DNA of 16,155 nucleotides from SIG440 sp045645485 (GCA_045645485.1 JAZRIX010000049.1:1-16155), one strand, 5' to 3'. Positions 6,882 through 15,269 are shown, numbered from the stretch's first letter. Notes: generated from the sequence alone by a model not told the origin. Made by a program: numbers and translations.

Positions 6882-8045
6882 TCAGATATAAATTATATCA
6901 ATATTCATTACACCGTTGAATCTGGAATCCAATTCCGTAAGCTTTTGCTGAACATCCTCTCTGAGTGTATCAAGCTTTCCGTAACCCGCCGGAACCTCTA
7001 TATCAAAAATCAGATTTACATTATTTGTACCATCAACAATTCTGAAGTCGTGAATATTCATATTTTCATCCATTTGCTTTACCAGCTTCTGCACCTGGTT
7101 TTTCAGATTGTTTGTATATTCACAGTCAACAGATATGGGATCCATATGTACCACAATATGAATATCCAATTCATCGCTGATTCTGTGTTCAAGTGCATCA
7201 ATCTTTTCGTGAATTTCCACTATATCAGCATTATCCGGAACTTCAGCATGAACCGATGCAAGAACTCTTCCGGGACCGTAATCATGTACAATGAGGTCGT
7301 GAACCCCAACAACCCCTTCTGTCTCCAGCACCGCTTCTCTTATTTTTGATGTCATTTCAGGGTCGGGGACCGAACCAAGCAAAAGACCTATTGTGTCCAT
7401 TGTAATGCCAAATCCTGAATAAATTATCATAAGAGACACAACTGTACCAACAACTCCGTCAAGAGCAGGGAAGTTGACAAACTTTCCTGCAACAGCAGAG
7501 ATAATTACCGCCGAAGTTGCAACCACATCATTGAGATTATCACGCGCCGCCGCCAGAACAACAGACGAATTTATTGCCTTGCCCATCTTTTTGTTGTAGC
7601 TGAACATCCAGAGCTTTACGGGAACAGAAAGGCACAAAAAACCAATCAACCATGGTGAAAGCATAACCGTTTCAGGATTTATAACCTTCTGTACCGAGCT
7701 TTTGAAAAGCTCAATACCTACCATTATTATAATAAATGATACAATCAACGAAGAAATATATTCGTATCTTCCGTGACCGAAGGGGTGCTCCTTGTCAGGC
7801 TTTTTGCGACTTAGCTTTGCACCGATAATAGTCACAACAGACGACCCTGTGTCTGACAAATTATTGAAAGCATCCGAAATAATTGATATACTTTGCATCA
7901 CAGTACCTATACCAAGCTTCAAGGCAAACAAAAGCATATTGCATATTATCCCCATCACTCCCGCCGCAAGACAAATGCGTGTTCTCACCGCAGGTTCAGA
8001 AAGCTCCTCACCCTTTGACAGTTTTCGTATAAGATAATTTGTCAA
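6882..8045 (-). CDS. Cation diffusion facilitator transporter, probably Mn-type
   Basis: Proton-coupled divalent-metal exporter in the cytoplasmic membrane. Numbered from the TTG at 8045 (387 aa), about six membrane helices span residues 25-225. The metal quartet reads N61-x3-D65 (in DAFNNLSD) and D169-x3-D173 (in RDNLND). Zn transporters of the YiiP type have D/D and H/D there, while N/D with D/D is the manganese-type pattern, so Mn export is the likely role. HPFGHGRYEY follows helix 2 as in the family. After the usual cytosolic domain (about 248-302) a second similar segment follows (about 331-387). The longest frame begins at a TTG at 8084, inside dnaE. I prefer 8045 because GGGGG lies 8 nt upstream and the protein then starts MTNYLIRKL, like relatives. 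It is the last gene of the operon, before the terminator at 6766-6811. Confidence 0.9.
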   Translation of the reverse strand: MTNYLIRKLSKGEELSEPAVRTRICLAAGVMGIICNMLLFALKLGIGTVMQSISIISDAFNNLSDTGSSVVTIIGAKLSRKKPDKEHPFGHGRYEYISSLIVSFIIIMVGIELFKSSVQKVINPETVMLSPWLIGFLCLSVPVKLWMFSYNKKMGKAINSSVVLAAARDNLNDVVATSAVIISAVAGKFVNFPALDGVVGTVVSLMIIYSGFGITMDTIGLLLGSVPDPEMTSKIREAVLETEGVVGVHDLIVHDYGPGRVLASVHAEVPDNADIVEIHEKIDALEHRISDELDIHIVVHMDPISVDCEYTNNLKNQVQKLVKQMDENMNIHDFRIVDGTNNVNLIFDIEVPAGYGKLDTLREDVQQKLTELDSRFNGVMNIDIIYI

Positions 8046-8065
8046 AAAATTCAACCCCCAATTTA

Positions 8066-11000
8066 TTAAACCTTTTTCACACAATCCGCTCCAAGCACCT
8101 CTTCAAGAGCTTTAATGCAGCTTTCATTTCTCAGCCACATTGCTTTTGGAGCCTGAAGGGTTTCCTTGGTATCCTCATAATAAATCAAAACAGGAACCTT
8201 TCCATTCATTCCTCCAAGAATTTGTTTTATGCTGCTTAATTTTTCTTTTTCGTCGGATTTCAGCTTCAAATATAACTTGGCAAAATCAGGAACCCATGTT
8301 TCCAGTAACTCAATACTCTCCAACCGTATTTTTGTCGGTCTTTCCTCCTGAACATCAAGGTTTCCCTGAAGAACACAGAAATTTTCTTCCTTTAAAATTG
8401 CATCAAAGCGTTTGACCTGTGACGGAAAAACCAGAACCTCAATTTCGCCCGATATATCCTCAAAGGTTATATAAAGCATCAAATCTCCGCGTTTGGTAAG
8501 CTGTTCACGGCGTTTTGAAATCATTCCCCCTATTTTAACCTTCATATCAGATTCAAACCTGTCGTCTTCATTTTCATTTATCTCGAAAATTGACGTACTG
8601 GAATTTCGCATTATTATATCTTCAAGACCATCAAGAGGATGCCCCGAAACATATATACCGATATACTCCTTTTCATCCCTGAGAAGGTCTCTCCTCGGAA
8701 GCTCTGGAATATCAGGAAAATCATCCTTGATTTCTGTGTTTTCTTCCTCAAACAAGCTGAAAAAGTCCAGCTGTCCCGACACCGCATTCTTTTGTTCACG
8801 AACTGCCGAATCAATGACACTGTCATAAACCGTCAGCAAAACAGAACGCTTCAGTCCGAGACTGTCAAAAACTCCGCTCTTTATCATAGACTCAACAAGA
8901 CGTTTGTTAAGCTTTTTGTCAGCCATACGGTTGCAAAAATCTCTGAATGAACCAAAGTCGCCGTTGAGTCTTCTTTCCTCAGTCATATCGTCAATAAAAG
9001 CAGAGCCTACATTCTTTATTGCCGCAAGACCGAAACGGATATCCTTTCCATCAGGAATAAAGCTTGAAAAACTCTTGTTGATATCGGGAGGCAAAAGCTT
9101 TATTCCAAGCTTTTTCGCCTCGGCAATATGCTTTGTAACCTTTGCAGAATCACCAAGTACGCTGGTGAGCAAAGCCGCATAAAACTCCGTGGGATAATGA
9201 CATTTCAGCCACGCGGTCTGATACGCAACAAATGCATATGCCGCAGCATGGGATTTGTTGAAAGCGTATTTTGCAAAATCCATCATTTCATCAAAAATTG
9301 ATACCGCTGTTTTTTCGTCAATTCCCCGACTTATGGCACCCTCAACCTCAACGGTTCCGTCAGTTGCTTTGACTCCATAAACAAAGTTCTTTCTTTCCTT
9401 CTCCATTACATCTGTTTTCTTTTTGGACATTGCACGGCGAACCAAGTCAGCACGTCCCAGTGAATATCCTCCAAGCTCACGAACAATCTGCATAACCTGC
9501 TCCTGATATACAATACAGCCATAGGTAACGTTCAGGATAGGTTCAAGCAGAGGGTGCTTGTATTTTATATTACCACTGATTTTGTTGGCAATATACTGGG
9601 GAATGGAGTCCATAGGTCCCGGTCGGTAAAGAGAGATTCCCGCAATAATGTCTTCTATTGTGCCGGGTTTGAGTTCCTTCATAAACTCTCTCATTCCACC
9701 GCTTTCAAGCTGGAATACACCGTCTGTCTCGCCCCTTGAAATCATATCGTAGGTTTCTTTGTCCGTCATATCAAGAGCTTCCATATCAAGATCAATGCCG
9801 TGTGTATGCTTTACGTTATTCACAGCATCACGGATAACAGTAAGAGTCTTTAGTCCAAGAAAGTCCATCTTCAAAAGACCAAGCCGTTCAATGGTGGTCA
9901 TAGTAAACTGAGTTGTTATAACATCCTCGTTTCGTGAAAGGGGAACATATGTCTGGACAGGTTCACGTGTGATTACCACACCTGCCGCATGGGTTGAGGT
10001 GTGTCGCGGAAGACCCTCAAATTCCATAGAAGTATCAATCAACCGCTTTACCTGAGGGTCTGTCTCGTACATATCCTTCAGCTGTTTGTTATCTTCAAGG
10101 GAACTTTTTATTGTCACATTAAGTCCTGTCGGTATCTGCTTTGCAACGCTGTCAACAAAGCCATAAGGCATATCAAGTGCTCTGCCCGTATCACGGATTG
10201 CAAGCTTTGCCGCCATGGTTCCAAAGGTTACAATCTGTGCCACCTTGTCACTTCCGTATTTTTTGTTTACGTAATCAATTACCTCTCCTCTGCGTTCATA
10301 ACAAAAATCAATATCAATATCAGGCATTGTTACACGTTCAGGGTTGAGGAATCTTTCAAAAATAAGCTCGTATTTTATGGGGTCAATATTTGTAATCTCA
10401 AGACAGTACGAAACAATACTGCCTGCCGCACTTCCTCTGCCGGGACCAACCATTATACCGTTCTGACGCGCAAAGTGAATAAAATCCCATACTATCAGAA
10501 AATAATCGACATACCCCATTTTTTCAATGGTTCCAAGCTCGTATTCAAGACGCTCCCGTAGCTCAGGCAAAGCATCAGGGTAACGTTTTTCAAAACCTTC
10601 CTCACACAGCTTGCGTAAATATGCAGGGGAGTCATAACCGTCCGGCAAATCAAACTTCGGAAGATGAAGCTTTCCAAATTCGATATCCACATTACACATA
10701 TCCGCAATTTTCTGTGTGTTTTCAAGTGCTTCAGGAATATACGAAAAAAGCTCCGCCATTTCTTCTTCGGATTTGACATACATTTCCCGTGTGGACATTT
10801 TCATTCTGTCATCATCATTAACGGTTTTTCCCATCTGAATACACATCAGAATGTCCTGATATTCAGCATCCTCATGTCTCACATAATGTATATCGTTTGT
10901 TGCAACTATACCAAGGTCAAGCTCCCTTGCAATTTTTATCAGTTCACGGTTCAGCATCTTCTGTTCAAAAATCCCGTGATCCTGAATTTCAATAAAAAAG

Positions 11001-11506
11001 TTCTCTTTGCCGAAAATATCTATAAATTCCTTGGCATATTCCATAGCTTCTGCAGAATTTCCCGCAAGAATTTTTTTTGAAAGTACGCCTATCATACATG
11101 CGCTTAGTGCAATAATCCCCTCGCTGTTTTCACGGAGAACCTCCATATCAACTCTCGGCTTGTAATAAAACCCTTCCACATAGCCTATGGAAACAATATT
11201 CATCAGGTTTTTGTAACCCTGATTGTTTTTTGCAAGCAAAATAAGATGAGAACTGGCAGAATCCAGCTCATGTGTTTTGTCGTGTCTGCTTCTTGCCGCA
11301 ACATAAACCTCACAGCCAAGAACTGGCTTTATACCTATTTCTTTTGCATATTCATAAAAATCAATTACACCGAACATACAGCCGTGGTCAGTAATCGCCA
11401 TGGCCGTCTGTCCCACTTCCTTTGCACGGTTAAGTATTTTTTTTATTGTTCCTTCACCATCAAGAAGACTGTATGCTGTATGTGTATGCAAATGTGCAAA
11501 TGCCAT
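8066..11506 (-). CDS. dnaE: DNA polymerase III subunit alpha (DnaE)
   Basis: Catalytic alpha subunit of a C-family replicative polymerase. The 1146 aa fit DnaE1-type enzymes. Order: PHP domain (1-270) with apparently complete metal ligands (HLHTH at 5-9, D40-H41, E66, H87, C137, D205, H207); palm, thumb and fingers (about 280-790) with PGRGSAAGS at 354-362; and the catalytic Asp triad D398 and D400 in PDIDIDF plus D548 in KMDFLGL. Helix-hairpin-helix segments lie near 800-870 and an OB fold near 985-1070. The intact PHP site suggests it could be an active nuclease or a structural metal site; in Firmicutes DnaE usually works beside PolC, which is not in the window. The ATG has AGGA 9 nt upstream. 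It lies 21 nt after whiA and runs up to the CDF gene, so it is co-transcribed with both. Confidence 0.97.
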   Translation of the reverse strand: MAFAHLHTHTAYSLLDGEGTIKKILNRAKEVGQTAMAITDHGCMFGVIDFYEYAKEIGIKPVLGCEVYVAARSRHDKTHELDSASSHLILLAKNNQGYKNLMNIVSIGYVEGFYYKPRVDMEVLRENSEGIIALSACMIGVLSKKILAGNSAEAMEYAKEFIDIFGKENFFIEIQDHGIFEQKMLNRELIKIARELDLGIVATNDIHYVRHEDAEYQDILMCIQMGKTVNDDDRMKMSTREMYVKSEEEMAELFSYIPEALENTQKIADMCNVDIEFGKLHLPKFDLPDGYDSPAYLRKLCEEGFEKRYPDALPELRERLEYELGTIEKMGYVDYFLIVWDFIHFARQNGIMVGPGRGSAAGSIVSYCLEITNIDPIKYELIFERFLNPERVTMPDIDIDFCYERRGEVIDYVNKKYGSDKVAQIVTFGTMAAKLAIRDTGRALDMPYGFVDSVAKQIPTGLNVTIKSSLEDNKQLKDMYETDPQVKRLIDTSMEFEGLPRHTSTHAAGVVITREPVQTYVPLSRNEDVITTQFTMTTIERLGLLKMDFLGLKTLTVIRDAVNNVKHTHGIDLDMEALDMTDKETYDMISRGETDGVFQLESGGMREFMKELKPGTIEDIIAGISLYRPGPMDSIPQYIANKISGNIKYKHPLLEPILNVTYGCIVYQEQVMQIVRELGGYSLGRADLVRRAMSKKKTDVMEKERKNFVYGVKATDGTVEVEGAISRGIDEKTAVSIFDEMMDFAKYAFNKSHAAAYAFVAYQTAWLKCHYPTEFYAALLTSVLGDSAKVTKHIAEAKKLGIKLLPPDINKSFSSFIPDGKDIRFGLAAIKNVGSAFIDDMTEERRLNGDFGSFRDFCNRMADKKLNKRLVESMIKSGVFDSLGLKRSVLLTVYDSVIDSAVREQKNAVSGQLDFFSLFEEENTEIKDDFPDIPELPRRDLLRDEKEYIGIYVSGHPLDGLEDIIMRNSSTSIFEINENEDDRFESDMKVKIGGMISKRREQLTKRGDLMLYITFEDISGEIEVLVFPSQVKRFDAILKEENFCVLQGNLDVQEERPTKIRLESIELLETWVPDFAKLYLKLKSDEKEKLSSIKQILGGMNGKVPVLIYYEDTKETLQAPKAMWLRNESCIKALEEVLGADCVKKV

Positions 11507-11527
11507 AAAATCAAATCCTGTCTTTTC

Positions 11528-12430
11528 TTAAAGTTTTTCCGCAATATCAAGTATCTTTTTGAGTCTGTGATTTACCCCTGACTTTGAAAGTGGTGGTATA
11601 AGCTTTTTCCCCAGCTGTTCAAGGCTCAGGTCTTCATTTTCAAGTCTCAGCACCGCAACCTCCCGAAGCTCATCAGGAAGACTGTCAAGCCCAACATTTT
11701 CGCTCAGCTTTTTAATTGCAACAATATGCTTTCCCGATGCTTCCATCACCTTATCCATATTGGCTGTTTCGCTGTTTGAGACTCTTGTAATGTCACTTCT
11801 TACTTCTCTCTCTATTTTGATATTAAGAATCTCCATCTGTGAACTGAATGCACCCATATGTGCAAGTGCGTCACAGATAATCTCACTGTTTTTTGTATAA
11901 AGTACATAGGTGTTTTTTTTCTTAACGCTTCGGAATCCAAGACCCATGTTTTGAAGAAAAGTCTTGAATTCATCGTGTATTTTCTTGCTGTGAATAGCAA
12001 ATTCCATATTATAATTCTTTTTTGGGTCCGAAACAGTTCCGCCCCCCAGAAAAGCTCCCCGCAAAAAGGCACCGCGACAGCACTCATTTTTTATAAATGT
12101 CTCACCGCATGCAACAGTCTGATTTTCATATTCAACAATTCTTTTCAAAACCTTTTTGTCTGACAAGACACAAAAAAAACTGTTTTTCATACTTTCAATT
12201 TTTGTATCTGCATCAAGACATTTTTTGAGCAAAAGCTGAAATCTCATAATAGAGTCAAGGCTTTCAAGCGAAACCCTCACCTGAGAACCCTTGAATTTTC
12301 CTGCAAACATAAGTATCCCCATTAGTTCAGCTTCACAGCAGCAGCTTTGGCTGACAATCTGACGGCAAAGTGCTTCCTTTGTTTTCTTTGAAAAGGATTT
12401 CTCCACGAGCTTCACTTCCTTTGTTATCAT
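11528..12430 (-). CDS. whiA: DNA-binding protein WhiA
   Basis: Conserved Gram-positive DNA-binding protein that affects cell division and chromosome segregation (sporulation in Streptomyces). The N-terminal part is related to LAGLIDADG homing endonucleases but is catalytically dead in the family. CCRGAFLRGAFLGGG (117-131) is the WhiA signature block. The C-terminal helix-turn-helix runs about 205-300, with ETANMDKV (221-228), LDSLPDELREVAVLRLEN (248-265) and the near-invariant LSKSGVNHRLKKI (281-293). The ATG at 12430 directly follows the murB TAG with no gap, implying coupled translation. A GTG at 12406 is a rival start: AGGAAG lies 8 nt before it and it brings the protein closer to the usual MSFS N-terminus. 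rapZ and yvcK, its usual upstream partners, are missing here. Confidence 0.96.
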   Translation of the reverse strand: MITKEVKLVEKSFSKKTKEALCRQIVSQSCCCEAELMGILMFAGKFKGSQVRVSLESLDSIMRFQLLLKKCLDADTKIESMKNSFFCVLSDKKVLKRIVEYENQTVACGETFIKNECCRGAFLRGAFLGGGTVSDPKKNYNMEFAIHSKKIHDEFKTFLQNMGLGFRSVKKKNTYVLYTKNSEIICDALAHMGAFSSQMEILNIKIEREVRSDITRVSNSETANMDKVMEASGKHIVAIKKLSENVGLDSLPDELREVAVLRLENEDLSLEQLGKKLIPPLSKSGVNHRLKKILDIAEKL

Positions 12431-13330
12431 CTAAAATTCGCCCACCATTTTCACTTCAGGCTCCAGCATAACACCTGATTTTTCAAATACATCCTTTTGA
12501 ATATACTCAATCAGATTCAGAACATCCTTTGCAGATGCACCGCCTTTATTTATAACAAATCCTGCATGCTTCTCAGAAACCTGAGCACCGCCCACAGAAA
12601 ATCCTTTCAATCCTGCTTTTTCAATAAGTCCTCCTGCAAAATGTCCTTCAGGACGTTTGAAGGTACTCCCTGCACTGGGTTTTTCAAGAGGCTGTTTTGA
12701 TACTCGTCTTTGAGTATAATCCGCAATACGAGCCTTTATTTCATCAGCATTACCCTTTTTTAGCTTCAGAGTGCAGCCAAGTATAATGTATTTGCCTTTC
12801 GAAAACATACTTGTTCTGTAGCCGAATTCACATTCTTCACAGGTTTTTTCATATACATTGCCTGACATATCCATAAATCTTACGGATTTTATTATCTCTT
12901 TCATTTCGTGTTCATAGGCACCTGCATTCATAAACACCGCACCGCCTACGCTTCCTGGAATGCCTGACGAAAACTCCGTTCCTTCAAGACCTGCTGCAAG
13001 AGCAGCATTTGAAACTCTGGACAGTATTGCACCTGCTTCTGCATATATTTCATCCCCCGAAACCAGAATTCTGTCCATTTTTTTGCAAAGGCAAACAACA
13101 ACACCCCGTATTCCCTTGTCACCAACCAAAAGATTGGACCCGTTTCCCAGTACAAAACAAGGCAGATTATTTTCTTTAACTGCTTTTATGGTTTCAATCA
13201 GTTGCTCCTCATTCTGCGGCATAAGAAACAAATCTGCACTTCCTCCTATCTTGAAGGTTGTATGATTGCTCATTGGTTCATTGCGGAAAACATTTTCCTT
13301 TCCCAATATCTGTTCAAAAATCTCTTGCAT
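12431..13330 (-). CDS. murB: UDP-N-acetylenolpyruvoylglucosamine reductase MurB
   Basis: FAD- and NADPH-dependent enzyme that reduces UDP-GlcNAc enolpyruvate to UDP-MurNAc, the second committed step of peptidoglycan precursor synthesis in the cytoplasm. The 299 aa are typical of the shorter type II enzymes of Firmicutes. FAD-binding features include NHTTFKIGG (22-30), LGNGSNLLV (61-69) and SSGIPGSVGGAVFMNAGAYE (121-140). Catalytic residues visible are R172 in YRTS, S222 in AGSTFKRP, and a Glu in the LEPEV motif (289-293). The start is ATG at 13330, with AAAGGCG upstream. It lies 17 nt after the PHP gene and abuts whiA with a TAG-ATG junction. Confidence 0.97.
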   Translation of the reverse strand: MQEIFEQILGKENVFRNEPMSNHTTFKIGGSADLFLMPQNEEQLIETIKAVKENNLPCFVLGNGSNLLVGDKGIRGVVVCLCKKMDRILVSGDEIYAEAGAILSRVSNAALAAGLEGTEFSSGIPGSVGGAVFMNAGAYEHEMKEIIKSVRFMDMSGNVYEKTCEECEFGYRTSMFSKGKYIILGCTLKLKKGNADEIKARIADYTQRRVSKQPLEKPSAGSTFKRPEGHFAGGLIEKAGLKGFSVGGAQVSEKHAGFVINKGGASAKDVLNLIEYIQKDVFEKSGVMLEPEVKMVGEF

Positions 13331-13347
13331 CGTACTTATCGCCTTTC

Positions 13348-14088
13348 CTATTCAAATTCTTTAAAATCAAATACTCTGTTTTTCTTTGCCGATATATATT
13401 TTATGAAACGTTCAGCATTTAAATTCATAATAAGCTCCTGAGGGAAATCTATCTCCTCAAGCAACTCAACAGCTCTGGTAACAAGACCGATTTCAGCCAT
13501 ATAATGTGCATCAGAATTCACCACTATACTTGTGCCATATTTTTTGCAGGCAAGAGCAATTTCACGGCACCGTTCTATATTCTTTGGTCTTGACAAAAAC
13601 GAATGATTGTTTATCTCAATACAAACATTCTTCTCCCGTGCATAAGGGATAACCGTGTCAATATCAAAAGGATAATAGGGTGATCCGCAATGTCCAAGAA
13701 TGTCAACGTGAGGATTATCCATAATATTCATCCATGTTTCTGTGTGGTCTCCGCCGGCTTCTTCATGGTATGTATCACCGTGAATTGATGCAATTACAAG
13801 CTCCATATCGGCAACAACACGTTCAGGAAGGTCAAGCTCACCCGAACGGTTCACTATATTCACCTCTGCACCGCAAAGAAGCTTTACGCCTTCAATTTTC
13901 CTCGGCAAAGCTTTGAAATACAAAAAATGCCAAAGATGCGGAGAATCAGGCATTGTAGTACCGTGATTTGTCATTGCCACAAGCTCAATTCCTTTGTCAC
14001 GTGCCGCACACATATTTTCATATAATGTACTGTATGCGTGAGGACTGACATTTGTGTGTGTATGAACATCTGTCAGAATTTTCATCAT
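13348..14088 (-). CDS. PHP-domain phosphoesterase, YcdX-like
   Basis: Predicted metal-dependent phosphoesterase of the PHP family, a seven-stranded barrel with a trinuclear metal site; the physiological substrate is not known. Length of 246 aa matches YcdX-type proteins. Metal ligands visible are the DVHTHT block (D7, H9, H11), H42 in TNHGT, E75 in GAEVN, H103 in SIHGD, H133 in LGHCG, and D193 and H195 in NSDAHY. Nothing essential seems missing. The reading frame begins within the hprK stop codon (TGATG overlap). A second ATG three bases on (14085) is better spaced from GAGG and may be the real start. PHP genes next to hprK and murB recur in Clostridia, but the functional link is unclear. Confidence 0.92.
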   Translation of the reverse strand: MMKILTDVHTHTNVSPHAYSTLYENMCAARDKGIELVAMTNHGTTMPDSPHLWHFLYFKALPRKIEGVKLLCGAEVNIVNRSGELDLPERVVADMELVIASIHGDTYHEEAGGDHTETWMNIMDNPHVDILGHCGSPYYPFDIDTVIPYAREKNVCIEINNHSFLSRPKNIERCREIALACKKYGTSIVVNSDAHYMAEIGLVTRAVELLEEIDFPQELIMNLNAERFIKYISAKKNRVFDFKEFE

Positions 14089-15017
14089 CAGTCCTCTTCT
14101 TCTCCCATTTGTTCCATCAATCTGCTGTTAAGTTCTTCTGCTGCGTTATAACCCATTCTGCGCTGACGGTTGTTCATAGCAGCAATTTCAAATATAACAG
14201 CAAGATTTCGACCCGGTCTGATAGGAATAGTTAATGAAGGAATCTGTATACCAAGAATCTCAGAATAATTATCCACAAGGCCAAGACGGTCATACTGCTT
14301 GCCCTTCTGCCATGCCTCAAGCTGAATAACAAGGTCAATTTTTTCTGTATCCTTTACAGCACCCATACCAAAAATCTTCTTTACGTCTATAATTCCTATT
14401 CCTCGCATTTCAATGAAGTGACGTATAATTTCAGGGGAACTGCCCACAAGAGTTTTTGATGAAACACGGCGAATTTCAACAGCGTCATCAGCAACAAGTC
14501 TGTGACCTCTTTTCATAAGCTCCACAGCAGCCTCACTCTTTCCTATACCGCTTTCACCAAGAATAAGAATACCCTCACCGTATACTTCTACCAAAACACC
14601 GTGTCTTGTTATTCTCGGAGCAAGTTCAACATTAAGAAATGCAATGAGTGCGCTCATAAAGCTTGAAGTTCCAAGAGTTGTTCTCAAAATATTTACGCTG
14701 TGTTTCTTTGCCAGCTCAGGTATTTCAGGCAATATATCCATTTCACGGGTAATAACCACTGCAGGAACCTTTTTACTCAACAGCTCATCAATTCTTGTAT
14801 AACGTTCTTCCTCAGACAACGACAAAAGATAGGTGTTTTCAACCATACCTATTACCTGAATACGGCTAGGATCAAAATAGTCGAAAAATCCTGCAATCTG
14901 AAGACTTGGTCTGTTTATTTCATTAGTTCCTATAAGAATATCGGGGTTTGGTACAAAAACCTCTTCAAGCTTGAATTCATTAATAATTTTACTTAGTTTA
15001 ACTGTAAACTCGTGCAT
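14088..15017 (-). CDS. hprK: HPr kinase/phosphorylase
   Basis: Bifunctional sensor enzyme that phosphorylates and dephosphorylates Ser46 of HPr, controlling carbon catabolite repression and sugar uptake in Firmicutes. At 309 aa it is full length. The N-terminal domain covers about 1-130. The kinase domain has H139 in TRHGVLVEVYG, P-loop GESGIGKS at 154-161, catalytic Asp in ADD (176-178), and the HprK signature IEMRGIGIIDVKKIFG at 202-217. The C-terminus has the IPIRPGRNLAVIFEIAAMN block (264-282). The ATG at 15017 has GAGGTG 6 nt upstream. It is the first gene of the six-gene operon, read from a promoter at 15073-15101. Its substrate HPr is not encoded in the window. Confidence 0.97.
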   Translation of the reverse strand: MHEFTVKLSKIINEFKLEEVFVPNPDILIGTNEINRPSLQIAGFFDYFDPSRIQVIGMVENTYLLSLSEEERYTRIDELLSKKVPAVVITREMDILPEIPELAKKHSVNILRTTLGTSSFMSALIAFLNVELAPRITRHGVLVEVYGEGILILGESGIGKSEAAVELMKRGHRLVADDAVEIRRVSSKTLVGSSPEIIRHFIEMRGIGIIDVKKIFGMGAVKDTEKIDLVIQLEAWQKGKQYDRLGLVDNYSEILGIQIPSLTIPIRPGRNLAVIFEIAAMNNRQRRMGYNAAEELNSRLMEQMGEEED

Positions 15018-15021
15018 ACTT

Positions 15022-15030
15022 TCACCTCAT
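15022..15030 (-). other. Two-codon mini-ORF (ATG AGG TGA) in the hprK leader
   Basis: Just upstream of hprK, an AGGAG (15035-15039) lies 4 nt before an ATG that reads Met-Arg-stop. The hprK ribosome binding site GAGGTG (15024-15029) lies inside this mini-ORF. It may be chance, but a ribosome on it would cover the hprK site. Confidence 0.3.
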
Positions 15031-15072
15031 AAATCTCCTGTGTATTTTTAGTATTTATAATATACCAAAATA

Positions 15073-15101
15073 AGTATACCACACTTTTTTATATTTGGAA
15101 A
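15073..15101 (-). promoter_or_regulatory. Probable hprK operon promoter
   Basis: Minus-strand -35 TTTCCA (15096-15101) and -10 TATACT (15073-15078) are spaced by 17 nt, with a TG one base upstream of the -10 (extended -10). The -35 is only fair. The leader to the hprK ATG would be about 50 nt. Another TATATT lies slightly downstream, so the exact start is uncertain. Confidence 0.55.
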
Positions 15102-15120
15102 GACAAAATATATATTTTTC

Positions 15121-15136
15121 ACAAATAAATATTTGT
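15121..15136. repeat. AT-rich inverted repeat between divergent promoters
   Basis: ACAAATA (15121-15127) and TATTTGT (15130-15136) are perfect inverted copies around AA. It lies between the -35 boxes of the hprK and tRNA promoters, 8 nt from the latter. In such AT-rich DNA it could be chance, an UP element or an operator. Confidence 0.4.
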
Positions 15137-15144
15137 TTTTTATA

Positions 15145-15173
15145 TTGACTTTTTCAAAGATTTATGTTATTAT
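15145..15173 (+). promoter_or_regulatory. Promoter of the tRNA-Asp/tRNA-Thr unit
   Basis: TTGACT (15145-15150), a 17-nt spacer and TATTAT (15168-15173), with TG one base before the -10. AT-rich DNA precedes it as expected of an UP element. Transcription would start near 15180, about 13 nt before the first tRNA. Confidence 0.8.
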
Positions 15174-15192
15174 TTTTTGGTGGTACAATTAT

Positions 15193-15269
15193 GGTCCGGT
15201 AGTTCAGTTGGTTAGAATGCCAGCCTGTCACGCTGGAGGTCGTGGGTTCGAGCCCCATCCGGATCGCCA
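15193..15269 (+). tRNA. tRNA-Asp (anticodon GTC)
   Basis: 77 nt with CCA encoded. The acceptor stem GGTCCGG pairs with CCGGATC (one G-U), followed by discriminator G73 and CCA. The anticodon stem CCAGC/GCTGG encloses the loop CTGTCAC, with the GTC anticodon at 15227-15229. The T-loop is TTCGAGC. It is the first gene of a two-tRNA transcript and lies 3 nt before tRNA-Thr. Confidence 0.97.

Noticed and set aside
10001..10561. Plus-strand open frame of 186 codons opposite dnaE.
   Set aside because: Composition is unlike the real proteins here and there is no domain; it is antisense to the conserved DnaE catalytic region.
11066..11082. Run of eight A (minus strand) in dnaE forming an A-AAA-AAA slippery heptamer; similar 8-nt runs occur near 11435 in dnaE and near 11915 and 12173 in whiA.
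   Set aside because: The -1 frame after the first run stops within about 22 codons, no stimulatory hairpin was noticed, and such runs are common as Lys-Lys or Phe-Phe codons in AT-rich genomes. The reading frames are intact.
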